Source: Echinostoma caproni (Eukaryota > Platyhelminthes > Trematoda > Plagiorchiida > Echinostomatidae). From it: a DNA stretch of 19,406 nucleotides. A model generated the notes under the pieces. The model worked only from the letters and a program-made list of their open reading frames with translations. It was not told where the DNA came from and ran no database searches. Where the stretch lies: contig UZAN01046674.1 of assembly GCA_900618425.1 (NCBI GenBank), positions 9,056-28,461 of the forward strand, read 5' to 3'. Numbering within the stretch: the first letter of the stretch is position 1; every line of letters begins with the position of its first letter. Of this stretch, positions 1-8,085 are shown in pieces. Made by a program: the position numbers and the translations under genes.

Positions 1-60
1 CCCAAGTGTGGTTAAACTAAGACCCGGTCATGAGGGTATAAAAACCCTAACTAGGTTCTC
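1..60 (+). other. TATA-like palindrome at left edge
   Basis: AGGGTATAAAAACCCT (33-48) has a TATAAAA core flanked by AGGGT/ACCCT. It looks like a core promoter or the U3 part of an LTR, but no gene or retroelement body is recognisable to its right, and the window edge cuts off the left. Confidence 0.2.
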
Positions 61-2338
61 AGTCACATAGATGGCGCTAGGCTCCTTGGGTAGGGGCCTC
101 GGGATCATTATAGTCCCTGGTTAAATACACTGAGTAGTATGGCTGAGTTTCGTGGACAGTGGTATTTGTGTATCTCAATTTCTTTGCAACCTAAGTCCAC
201 TGAAATTCCCCATTTTCGCTTCTATCCAAATCAAACTTTCCTGTGTTGCTCTGACTGATTCATCCGAATGAGAAGCCAAAAGACAGCAACCAAAACGGCT
301 CNGGTTGTACAATCAGAACTCGTCATTTGATCGTGTGTTTTTCAACGTTAAGGATCAATATCCCCAACTGGGTTATTAAAAGTTCTAGCTAAAAAGAATT
401 GCTTCTCCATATAATCGGTACATAGAATCGAAAAAATTCACCTTAACATGGAGAATCGGCATGGTTGAGGAAAGAGTGGACTGCAAACTTTTGGATCACA
501 TGCGTGGAGAGCCGTGGTAACTCATTCTGAAATGAAAACAATTACCGATGGATAACACTAGCATTTGACCGCAGTGCTCGTTTTCAATCAGGCACAAGAA
601 GGGAGAACCCAATTACCACAAACGAACGTATATTATCACAATCAACAAATGGACATAGCAAAGAAACTCAAGGTTTCCATTGATCATGAGCTCTTTCGTA
701 TCCCTTATCAAATCTCTAGTTTGTTCCTTTTCCGGGTTTTCAGTGTTCAGTCATTTTGTACCGGGCAGAGAAGAAGTATAAGGACCGCTGGCAACATCCC
801 GGTCCCGTTTGGTTTCATTGGNTTTCATTGGAGATGCAGTACGCATAATCAATGGCCAAGATGAAATCCTGCTCGTGTCCGGTTTGTATGATTCAAACAA
901 ATCGATTAGCTGACGTGCTCGAAGCTTTTTTCTATAATTATTTTCAATAACGACAATGGCTACTTATGAGTAGGTAGTTCAAATGCCTTACTTATCTCTT
1001 AAATCTGTGGCGGTATCGATGATGGAAATGATATTTGTCCTTGGATGAAAAGTGAATTTCTCACTCCTATTAAGAAGTTGCAGTGAAAGTACTAGTCACA
1101 GGATTCAGGAGGAGACTTCAGTTGTAGACCAGCCTCAAGCGTCCCTGGGGAGGGAGGAAACGTTCCTAAAACTTCAGAAGTTTATGAGATTGTGACATGA
1201 AACACAGGTCAACATTGATATCTGATTAGAAGATATAAACGGCCTGAATCTGGTGTATGTTGAGTTCTCACGGAACAGAATTACAAATTATCAACTGTGC
1301 AAGTAAGATGTCAGCAGGAGAAAACTAGAATTTTACGAGAAAAAGCCGAAAAATATCATATATATATATATATACATGTTTTTTTCATTTCTATGATTAT
1401 AACACGGTGTGATTAGCACTTTATATTTTACACCTTTCTAATTTTATAAATCCTGCATGTATATCCCGTTGTCCAAACAAATGAAATCCAAATTTTGGCG
1501 ATAGTCGGCAATCCCATACACCGAACCAGGGCATACCACCATAGCATTGATTTTAATAACCAAACATTTGGTGTGGAAATCGTCAATCAGAGACAGCAAT
1601 TACGGCATCTAAAAGAAAAATTTAACACCTTCAAATTACAAGGGTTTGCGTCTATTGAATTTAACGTTTAGTTTAGTTTGATTTGAAATTGTTTTTGATG
1701 ATATAAAAATTGTAGCATGTTGTGAACTGCAAATCCATCCATCTGGACGTGCACGGGTGTACGGGGAGTTGAGTATCTCGCTTCAATTCGGAACCACTTG
1801 GCGCTCATCACACACAAAAGGAAAAATCTGGTGAAATGTATAAATGAGGGTGAAGTGACTTGAGATTCGGTTTGAACGTTGAAGCTAACCAGTGTGTTTG
1901 GATTTGAAATGAATTTCACAATATAATGAAAAGAAATGAGCACATGATCCGCTAAAATTTTGACCTTTACTTTTATTTTCATTCTAGAACATGATAAAAT
2001 TTCGTTAAATAATAGAATTACTGCTGTTGCAGTATTCAGAATGATCCAGCATTGTATCTGGTTTGAGAGACCGCCACTCAAACTAAATCATTTACTGACG
2101 AACCGACGGTTAGCCATGAGAATTGTTATTTCCGATTGTACGAAATCAGACAAAATCAGACAGACAATTATCGGACTTTGATTTTAAAAAAGACTAATGT
2201 TTTAATATGGTGTTGTTGTGGGTCGTACTGGGCTACATTTCATGGGACAAATAATATAATCCGTTTTGACCTTTGTTAATAATTTTTCGTTCCCAAAGAA
2301 TGCTGACCATGTCCTTTGTCTCAAAAGGTTTCCTCTCT
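61..2338. other. No gene recognised
   Basis: Apart from the AT tract near 1357 and a 10-nt TTTCATTGG-type duplication around the N at 822, I see no coding signal, RNA gene or named repeat. The open frames are short and lack any family motif. Confidence 0.5.
1357..1374 (+). repeat. (AT)n tract
   Basis: A simple AT dinucleotide run of about nine units. Confidence 0.85.
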
Positions 2339-2943
2339 TTCGGAATTCGATTCCAAAGCTGAAACATTATTCCACATCAAACGATTTCCCAACCTGTCTA
2401 GTCTTAATTTAAACACATCTAAATACCAACGGACTCCGCTACCTACTTTGATTGTAACCCTGTGTCTAGAATGACCTCTATCCAGTACCCGGGTTTCTTT
2501 ATCGACGGTAATCTCCGTTGGCACACAAACTTCCGTTCATCAATGAGCTTTCGTAAATCTACTCTACGGTGCCCTTGTAGTGTTTTCCGCCATTATGAAA
2601 CAATACTTCGGAACGATTCGTCGCGACTCAGTGATGATCATTTGTGTATGATTGATCTCATTGGATTCATTAGTCACAGAACTTATCGATGCTCGTAAAT
2701 ACTCTTGTGTTAACACATTATCAATAAGCTTTTAGACGGCCTTCTACATCCACTGCATATTGATCTATTCTTTCATCGTTCCCGTCTATCCATAAGGTCC
2801 GTCTTTTGGCATCTACGTTCTCGTATTAACCTTTATAAGAATTTCCCTGTACCCCACCTGGCTCAACTCCGAACCAATAAGCGCCAGGTCGGAAGCGAAT
2901 TACGTCAGACTTGATGTACTTGTTGTTGTTGTTGTTGTAAGTG
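2339..2943 (+). pseudogene. LINE reverse-transcriptase remnant with (TTG)n end
   Basis: Two plus-strand frames together read like the late part of a non-LTR retrotransposon reverse transcriptase. The frame through 2391 gives SLNLNTSKYQ and RTPLPTLIV, resembling the conserved LN..K and P-rich stretch after the palm domain. After a frameshift near 2455 the frame at 2480-2521 gives IQYPGFFIDGNLRW, which fits the family motif KYLG..hD..L.W. The same frame continues to 2914, broken by TAA at 2696 and 2711, with segments such as RSRINLYKNFPVPHLAQLRT that fit a thumb and C-terminal region. Just after the final TGA (2912) the sequence ends in (TTG)6 at 2920-2937, as expected of LINE clades with a short 3' microsatellite. 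The clade is uncertain and the catalytic part is absent. Confidence 0.5.
2920..2937 (+). repeat. (TTG)6 microsatellite
   Basis: Six perfect TTG units follow directly after the LINE remnant. I read them as the element's 3' terminal simple repeat, although an independent microsatellite is possible. Confidence 0.8.
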
Positions 2944-3030
2944 AAAGAAACTTGCGCGCATTCTTCAAATTGTACGTTATATGAAATTGTACATTTAATT
3001 CATTTGACGACATAATATATCAAATTTGAC

Positions 3031-3090
3031 TCACAGTTAGTTACTCGTGAGCAGTGGTGTGGGATAACTGGACTTTATTGATTTAAGTTG
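3031..3090 (-). repeat. Orphan 3' tail of a hammerhead SINE
   Basis: On the + strand this segment contains CAGTTAGTTACTCGTGAGC followed by GTGTGGGATAACT and a TTATTGATTT stretch. The same series of words occurs at 4520-4570 and 4992-5045, where it is the 3' tail of minus-strand SINE copies 2 and 6. Here the tail lies directly before plus-strand copy 1 and has no recognisable body of its own. It is therefore read as the end of a separate, truncated minus-strand element. Confidence 0.5.
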
Positions 3091-3117
3091 GCTATTATTC
3101 AGCTATTATTGAGCTGA

Positions 3118-3440
3118 CTGTTAACAGTGTATGATCTGTGTCTTCCTTCGTCGCTGTCGGGCCAGAATGAACTGGCTGACTATCACTGAGGACGACACCT
3201 GAACAAACATGAATTGACAATTTGGTTCAGCCATGGCATGAGCTGGTTGGCACAGTGGTGATGCACACGCATTCCATGCAATGAGTCCGGGGTTAAAATA
3301 CCGGATGGGATGGTGAATGCGTACTACTGACGAGCTCCAAGAAGGGCGAAACTGGAGTCTAGTGCTTCGGAGGGTATAGTTGAATCGATGAAATGAGGAT
3401 TATGAGTTAAGCTGAAGTCCGAAGGATAGTCAGCTCAGAT
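3118..3440 (+). mobile_element. Hammerhead-ribozyme SINE, copy 1 (Sm-alpha-like)
   Basis: This is a short interspersed repeat with a tRNA-like pol III head and an embedded hammerhead ribozyme. An A-box-like TGGCACAGTGG lies at 3248-3258 and a decayed B box (GGTTAAAATACC) at 3291-3302; the ribozyme core starts 25 nt after the B box 11-mer. The stretch from about 3118 aligns by eye, in inverted orientation, with 4905 to 4570: both share a head containing the block CCTTCGTCGCTGTCGG, the block CGACACCTGAACAAACATGA, the tRNA-like part, the ribozyme, and a trailing block containing GAAGGATA. A pol III promoter followed by a hammerhead is the known plan of the schistosome Sm-alpha repeats. The 3' tail seen in copies 2 and 6 is missing or diverged after about 3440. 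I infer that it is a retroposon copied by LINE machinery; no target-site duplication was found. Confidence 0.72.
3321..3365 (+). ncRNA. Hammerhead ribozyme with intact core (copy 1)
   Basis: The self-cleaving motif is complete by eye. The conserved box CTGACGA is at 3327-3333 (position 7 is free to vary, so C is allowed). Stem II pairs GCTC 3334-3337 with GGGC 3344-3347, with one G-U pair and a CAAGAA loop. The second box GAA is at 3348-3350. Stem III pairs ACT 3351-3353 with AGT 3356-3358 over a 2-nt loop. The cleavage-site nucleotide C17 is 3359, so scission is predicted between 3359 and 3360. Stem I pairs GTACTA 3321-3326 with TAGTGC 3360-3365 (six pairs, one G-U). Very short stem III is usual in retroposon hammerheads, which often work as dimers. 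Activity is inferred, not shown. Confidence 0.85.
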
Positions 3441-4487
3441 CATTAAAGAACATGATATATATTTTTACCTGAAATTAAAGATTATACGTTTACACAACTT
3501 CTACAAATACAAAAACAATAAAACTGCTTCCAAGAGAATCAAAGAAGTCAGTAGTGGAAATTTGTTCTCGTAACCTTCAGGTGACTGAAACTGACGAGGT
3601 CGATAACAATCAATTGTTTCACATTGCGTTTATTTTTCTTACCGTACATTTTGCCGAAAGATTATTCGTTTCCGTGCAAAATTTTTCCCCAGATGGTTAA
3701 TATGAACCCTCGTCCGCTTTACTCCATGATACTTTTTCAAATTGTCTGTTTCAGCTGTAAAACTGAAACATTTCAGTTGCATCAAGGCGAGGAAGAACTA
3801 CATTTCAGTAGGAAAGCATGAAATCAGTTATTACGGGTATCCTCAAACAGCTGCATACGTACAATGACAATCAAGGTTATACAACAAGAAGGACATGATA
3901 CATGACATAAACATACCAGTTGGGCCAATCACAGGACAGGGGCAAAGGTCACACAGTGGACCACGGCAACTGAACATATGACGGGGTTCAGTCCTACCAG
4001 GGCAGGGCAAGACTGGTCACAAAGTTTAATTGTTTGCTGAAACCCAATTTGTGTGGTTCTTCCTCGTCGTGGTAAAATTTGTTAAGGGAACTGGATGTAT
4101 GAAATTTCAGTTGCAAATAATATATCTACTTGGTTTTGAATTATTTTATCAAAAAAATTTCAGTTCTGAAGTTTCGAGCTTCAGTAAACGTCATGCGACA
4201 GGTTTACCAGCGGCTTCTGTCAACTTATCAATTTAGTATGCAAGTAGTCGTGCTTTGTTGCCAGTTTGGAGATATTGCTCATAGTTCTGTCTATCGATCG
4301 GTCACCGCAAACTTTGTGATATCTTAATTACTCTGATTACTGATTTTATGCATGCCGAGGTTACGTGTGCGGAAGTAGAATTGAACATAGAAGAACAAGA
4401 TCACCCAATCCGAAATACTAGTCTAATACGCTTGTGTTTTCCAAATCACATCAATTCACATACATTACCACCTTTACTGTGATCATT
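3441..4487. other. No gene recognised; spacer between inverted SINEs
   Basis: This AT-rich stretch separates SINE copy 1 (+) from copy 2 (-). Frames of 65-68 codons occur but have no recognisable motif. Confidence 0.5.
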
Positions 4488-4655
4488 TTGATTTAATTCT
4501 TGAGAGTTCGCATTTAATTCACAGTTACTTGTGAGTAGCGTATGTGTGTGGGATAATTTATATTGATTGATTTGAACCGATTTGAACCGAGTATCCTTCA
4601 AACTTCACTCTCACGAACAATCCTTAGTTTATCAATTCAATCATACACTCAGGAA

Positions 4656-4698
4656 CAATAGACTCAAGTTTCGCTCTTCTTAGAGCTCATAAGTAGTG
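4656..4698 (-). ncRNA. Hammerhead ribozyme, inactivated by G5 to U (copy 2)
   Basis: The architecture is fully kept but one catalytic residue is changed. The first box reads CTTATGA (4693-4687), where CTGATGA is required; the minus-strand T at 4691 sits at G5 of the core. Stem II is perfect (GCTC 4686-4683 with GAGC 4676-4673), GAA is at 4672-4670, stem III pairs ACT with AGT over a TG loop, and C17 is at 4661. Stem I (CACTA with TATTG) has one mismatch. G5 is invariant in active hammerheads, so cleavage should be lost or very slow. The mutation could be real or a sequencing error. Confidence 0.75.
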
Positions 4699-4718
4699 TG
4701 TATCCACCATCCAATTCG

Positions 4719-4776
4719 GGATTTGAACCCCGGACCCATCGCATGGAAGGCGTGTGCGTTACCATTGTGTCAGCCA
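4719..4776 (-). promoter_or_regulatory. Pol III type 2 internal promoter of SINE copy 2
   Basis: An A-box-like stretch at 4776-4762 and a consensus B box at 4729-4719 are about 32 nt apart, a spacing normal for tRNA-type promoters. The B box fits GGTTCRANYCC at all 11 positions, the best fit among the hammerhead SINEs of this window. Transcription itself is inferred. Confidence 0.6.
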
Positions 4777-4968
4777 GCTCACACCATGGCTGAACCGAGT
4801 TGCCAATTCATGTTTGTTCAGGTGTCGTCTTTAGTGATAGTCAGTTCATTTGGTCCGACAGCGACGAAGGGAGACACAGATGACAATCTGTTAACTCCAA
4901 TCGAAAGCCCCCCACTAAGTTAGGACTTCCATGCAGGGTACGGGCTGATTCACCAGCGGATCTACAAG

Positions 4969-5285
4969 GTTTGATTAATTATTCGCTTTTGACCACGGTT
5001 AGTTGTGAGTAGTGGTGTGGGATAATTGATGTTGATTGACTTGAACTGATTATTCTTCAGGCTTCACCTCCACGCACAATCCTCAGTTCATGCCCAGAGG
5101 GAGAGAGAATTGGTAAATTCCCTTTACGCATCATGCACTGGTGAATTCATGATAAAACCCGACACAGGTCACTGTATTGGCACATCAGCAAAGAGAACAC
5201 TTTGTGTGTTCCTTATGGGACTCGAACTGTAAATATCCAGTTTGTGAACCGGATTTTTCACCTCTGAGCTGTAAAGGCGAGGACC
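4969..5285 (-). mobile_element. Hammerhead SINE, copy 6 (decayed ribozyme)
   Basis: On the minus strand there is an A-box-like segment containing CAGCTCAGAGG (about 5271-5258), an anticodon-arm-like hairpin (ATCCGG paired with CTGGAT) and a B box AGTTCGAGTCC (5229-5219, 10 of 11). A hammerhead relic starts 30 nt later. The tail, down to 4969, repeats the tail of copy 2 block by block, including GAGGATTGTGCGTG, TCAATCAACATC and ATTATCCCACACCACTACTC. Its 3' end falls close to the 5' side of copy 2, so the two are head to tail on the minus strand. The tRNA-like head belongs to a different subfamily from copies 1 and 2. Confidence 0.58.
5161..5188 (-). ncRNA. Relic of a hammerhead ribozyme (copy 6)
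   Basis: The minus strand from 5188 begins CTGATGTGCCAATACAGTGA and ends in TGTC at 5161. It lines up with the intact copy 3 (CTGACGAGTCCCAAACAGGA...TGTC) in spacing after the B box and in much of the sequence. A9 of the first box is changed, the GAAA box is gone and stem II no longer pairs well, so no activity is expected. It counts as a ribozyme relic only because of its position in the repeat. Confidence 0.45.
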
Positions 5286-5419
5286 ATTGAATTGAGGCCA
5301 TCATTCCACCAAATAACTTATTCCGTTCTTTTTTCCAATGCTTGTAAATTCATAAAAATCAGATTTGATGTATAAGTTTGGTTTAGTGGATTTCCATGCA
5401 TACGGTTTATCGCTACCAT

Positions 5420-5480
5420 CGATGATGCTGCTCAGTGCTGAGGGTTTCGGTTCACGGTTCACGGTTCGAGTCCGGACATG
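5420..5480 (+). repeat. tRNA-like SINE head, unassigned family
   Basis: A perfect B box GGTTCGAGTCC at 5463-5473 is preceded by an A-box-like TGCTGCTCAGTGCTGAGG (5425-5442). The 7-nt unit CGGTTCA is repeated in tandem just before and into the B box (5448-5468). I cannot find a convincing hammerhead core after it; a CTGAT at 5510 lacks a GAAA partner. It is either another tRNA-derived SINE or a tRNA pseudogene. It does not fold as a complete tRNA. Confidence 0.45.
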
Positions 5481-5759
5481 ACAAAAGCGGATTTTGTGGA
5501 AGTAGACCTCTGATATAGATTACATCCAAGCCTGGATAAAATATTTACTGTAAAACGATTGGAAACCAGTAGGATAGAAGTGAACTGTGTTAATTGCTTT
5601 TTCCGTAACTCTGTACACGCCAGGGATATAAGTCATGCATCGTTGTGAGAGCTTTGCAAATTGTAATACCATGAAGGGAGATAAACTTGGATCTAGCTCC
5701 TGTTGTTGTATTAATTTATTGCCTACACGATTTTCCGAATGAAAACAGATTGTGCCGGG

Positions 5760-5900
5760 GTGATCACTTAGTAAAGGTCATCAACAAGGTAACCTGGAGG
5801 TCCTGAGTTCAAACCTTATCATCGAAAATATTCCTTTTGTACTCAGACAGCTCTTGTTTGGCTGTGACACCTCGGGTGAAAATTGAAAAGGTTCGCATGA
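5760..5900 (+). repeat. Weak tRNA-like repeat
   Basis: A B-box-like GAGTTCAAACC (5815-5825, about 9 of 11) lies about 40 nt after an A-box-like TCACTTAGTAAAGG (5764-5777). An ACAGC...GCTGT hairpin follows at about 5846-5863. This is probably an eroded tRNA-derived SINE. A link to the hammerhead family is possible but not supported by the core residues. Confidence 0.3.
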
Positions 5901-6329
5901 ATTTAAGTGTCATTGTTTTTCATTTGGATAGCATTCCGATTACCAGGCTCGATCCTCCACCTAACTTAGCGAGACCTTATGCTTGAGTCCCGAGTAGCCG
6001 AGTTTTCCGCTTTCCATCACTTAGGAGCCGGTTTTCGTGAATGTCTGCTTTCACCTCGTTTGCTAACTGTCACTCAGACCAGTTGTAATCCCCGAGACAT
6101 TGGACTGACATTGTTTACTCAATCAGCTGGCCACAAGGTGTACGTTCTCCAAATATACTGTACTCCGAAATCAAATCTGGTGTGAGGTACACTAATGTTT
6201 GTTTGGAGTTGTTTCATCAGTCCTTCCCAATCAAATATGATCCGGTTACAATGCATAAGTTATGTTGGCTTCGTGATTCCCTCCGAAAATTTTAATTTTA
6301 TTTGAAAAAAATATGATGGAATTGTTTGT
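5901..6329. other. No gene recognised
   Basis: No repeat family or coding motif was identified. A short frame at 5979-6185 has no motif. Confidence 0.45.
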
Positions 6330-6500
6330 GATAACAGACAAAGAGCACTGGACAGCTGTTTCGTCCTGTTTGGGACTCGTCAGCATTGCGCGTACCTTTT
6401 GTGTCCCTGTCAGAACTCAAACCGCGAACGTTCGGGTTGGTACTTCAAACCCTTACCGATAAGCAACACGATGGACGGTCATCACCTTGTGCGAATGGCT
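6330..6500 (-). mobile_element. Hammerhead SINE, copy 3 (divergent subfamily)
   Basis: On the minus strand this repeat has an A-box-like TTGCTTATCGGTAAGGG (6466-6450), then a perfect five-pair anticodon-arm-like hairpin (GGGTT paired with AACCC), then a B-box-like GGTTTGAGTTC (6423-6413, 9 of 11). An intact hammerhead begins 29 nt further on. The tRNA-like head differs from that of copies 1 and 2, and the part after the ribozyme shows no match to their tail; it runs into an A/T-rich stretch near 6300. I read it as a second subfamily that shares the head-plus-hammerhead design. The 5' limit is set by the end of tRNA-like sequence and is approximate. Confidence 0.66.
6345..6389 (-). ncRNA. Hammerhead ribozyme with intact core (copy 3)
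   Basis: Every invariant core residue is present on the minus strand: CTGACGA at 6383-6377 and GAA at 6362-6360. Stem II is four Watson-Crick pairs (GTCC 6376-6373 with GGAC 6366-6363) closed by a CAAACA loop. Stem III is ACA 6359-6357 with TGT 6354-6352 over a GC loop. C17 is 6351, so cleavage is predicted between 6351 and 6350. Stem I pairs GCAATG (6389-6384) with CAGTGC (6350-6345) with a single A-G mismatch. The stem II segment GAGTCCCAAA and GGACGAAAC is very close to what I recall of the schistosome hammerheads. This is the strongest ribozyme call in the window. Confidence 0.88.
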
Positions 6501-7929
6501 CAATCAATCTTAGAGTAGCTAACCTGCTACCCAGAAAAAACGTCTTATTTTATCACCCTACTTCCCTTTATTAAACACATGATTACACAAATACTTTTCA
6601 GAACGGAGTAGAGTGACGGAAATCACTTGATCACCACTGCTATTGTTGAATTAGGAGATGGTCCCTAAAGATCAGTCGATAACAGTCCACGGTATTCGGA
6701 ATCGGAGCCGATTGATTGAAAAATCGCACGTTCATGAACGAGTGGGCGAGCGTCAATTTGACCTCATTAAAATAATTGTCACCTTAGCTGAATGATTCTC
6801 AACAATTTGAGGTGCATAGGCGTGTGCGCCGGGTGTGTGTTTGTGTGAAAAAGGCTGAAAAGAGTGAAGCAAACACAGTTCCTTCGCTTCGGTAGTAACT
6901 CACCCAATTGCCGTGAAATTCGTGCGAATCAAAGCGGTTGAAAGGTGATCATTTGTGATCAAATGTTTGCCGACTGAACTACATATGTAGACCAGCATGG
7001 ATCAAATGTTATTGATTGCTGTAAAACTTTTACTTTTGTATACAGTTCAAACAGAGCTTCAAATGACTTTTCAAGTATGATTCAAATGTGTACACTAATG
7101 AGAATGTTCAGTTTGGTTTGAATTTCTGTGTCCGTACTTCTTGGTATGCCATGAATTCTTCTTCCCCGGGAGAATCGTTTCAAAAGTTCATCATATCCGC
7201 TGAATGAAAAGAAGTATTATTGTTGGTCATTAAATTTTAATTCATTGTGCAAACAGAAAGCGGCAATCTCCACTGTGCACGGTGCCTGGGCAATTCTGAC
7301 ACCGCTTTTCTCTCTCTCTCCATAATCGATCTGTGCATTCATGTTGATATCTCATTTATTTTACTCAAAGTGCATCTTTCACGCGTGTAATGACATTTAC
7401 GGTTAGTTTTCGTTTACACGTTACTATCTATGTGCTCTGACCCAAATTTACGTTAGTTCGTAATGTGGTACGCACTTTATGTCATAATACTTAAAATGTG
7501 AGTTACCACTCACATTTTTCAATAGTTTACACATGAAACAAAGTGTTTTTTTTGGATTTCTACTGCAGCCGTGAGTAGATTAAAAAACTAACTATTGCAA
7601 ATATATAAGAGACAAGCAGAGCTTCAGGCTGGGGAGCACTGATGAATAGATGATCACGAAAATATTAGCCAATTGTTGCAAATTGGATGCATTATTTCTA
7701 AGTAATGTTACTTGCCCCTACGCGATGCTGTTCTCTGAATGAATAATTCTCCTCGATCCGGTACTGACCTCTCGGTATTATAACACTTCGACACACAGAC
7801 ACACGTCTAGTGCCATCGCAAGCCTGAAGGATTAACTCTTTTGTTACTTGGGTGCACACGAATTCGAGGACCCGTAGTGAAGTTAGTCCCAACCGGTTGT
7901 ATTCGACGCACTTCAAAGAAAATGCCTCG
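6501..7929. other. No gene recognised; contains hairpins
   Basis: Apart from the 11-bp inverted repeat at 7493-7518, a short CATTTG/CAAATG palindrome near 6950 and a TC-rich run near 7309, nothing is recognised. Confidence 0.45.
7493..7518. repeat. Perfect 11-bp inverted repeat (hairpin)
   Basis: AAAATGTGAGT at 7493-7503 and ACTCACATTTT at 7508-7518 are exact reverse complements separated by TACC. No downstream gene is seen that it would terminate or regulate. The inner GTGAG/CTCAC word recurs in the hairpin at 8050-8071. Confidence 0.85.
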
Positions 7930-8085
7930 CTAACACTTTGCAAAGCCGTTTCATCGTGTTGTTTGAAATCATTTGCAGTGCGTACCCATGCAATCCAACG
8001 GGATTCAAACCCCAGGTGGTTATTTGTGATGATTACCGGTGTTGTGGAGTACTACTCACTTGTGAGTAGTAGGTAACAGTTGGTG
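7930..8085 (-). mobile_element. Hammerhead SINE, copy 4 (decayed)
   Basis: On the minus strand a B-box-like GGTTTGAATCC (8011-8001, 10 of 11) is followed 22 nt later by a damaged hammerhead (7978-7941). Upstream, the tRNA-like A box is weak. A perfect 10-bp hairpin at 8050-8071 carries the CTACTCAC/GTGAGTAG words that also occur in the tails of copies 2 and 6. In the ribozyme the skeleton CTG...AAACA...GATGAAACGGCT survives, but A6 is lost and an insertion disrupts stem II. No cleavage is expected. Extent is approximate. Confidence 0.48.
8050..8071. repeat. Perfect 10-bp inverted repeat with 2-nt loop
   Basis: TACTACTCAC and GTGAGTAGTA are exact reverse complements around TT. The arm resembles the CTACTCACAA word in the 3' tails of hammerhead SINE copies 2 and 6, so it is probably SINE-derived. 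Confidence 0.85.

Larger units (their letters stand above)
4488..4905 (-). mobile_element. Hammerhead-ribozyme SINE, copy 2
   Basis: This is the same repeat as copy 1 on the opposite strand, and it is better preserved at both ends. Read on the minus strand it has an A-box region (TGGCTGACACAATGG, 4776-4762), a B box GGTTCAAATCC (4729-4719) that matches the pol III consensus GGTTCRANYCC fully, and a ribozyme starting 25 nt later. A roughly 170-nt 3' tail runs through blocks shared with copy 6: GAAGGATA/GAAGAATA, TCAATCAA, ATTATCCCACAC and CTACTCACAA. The 5' limit is uncertain; alignment with copy 1 fails beyond about 4905. A 10-nt duplication (TTTGAACCGA twice, 4571-4591) lies in the tail. Because its B box is intact, this copy may still bind TFIIIC. 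Confidence 0.72.

Noticed and set aside
1..60. A promoter or LTR at the left edge.
   Set aside because: Only a TATA-like word inside a short palindrome is seen; there is no primer-binding site, no body and no second LTR. It is kept only as a low-confidence note.
5195..5285. Possible tRNA gene on the minus strand.
   Set aside because: The anticodon-arm-like hairpin and B box are present, but acceptor and T stems do not pair; it is the head of SINE copy 6.
7639..7670. CTGATGA ... CGAAAA on the plus strand.
   Set aside because: The sequence between the boxes does not form a stem II next to the core, and stems I and III are absent.
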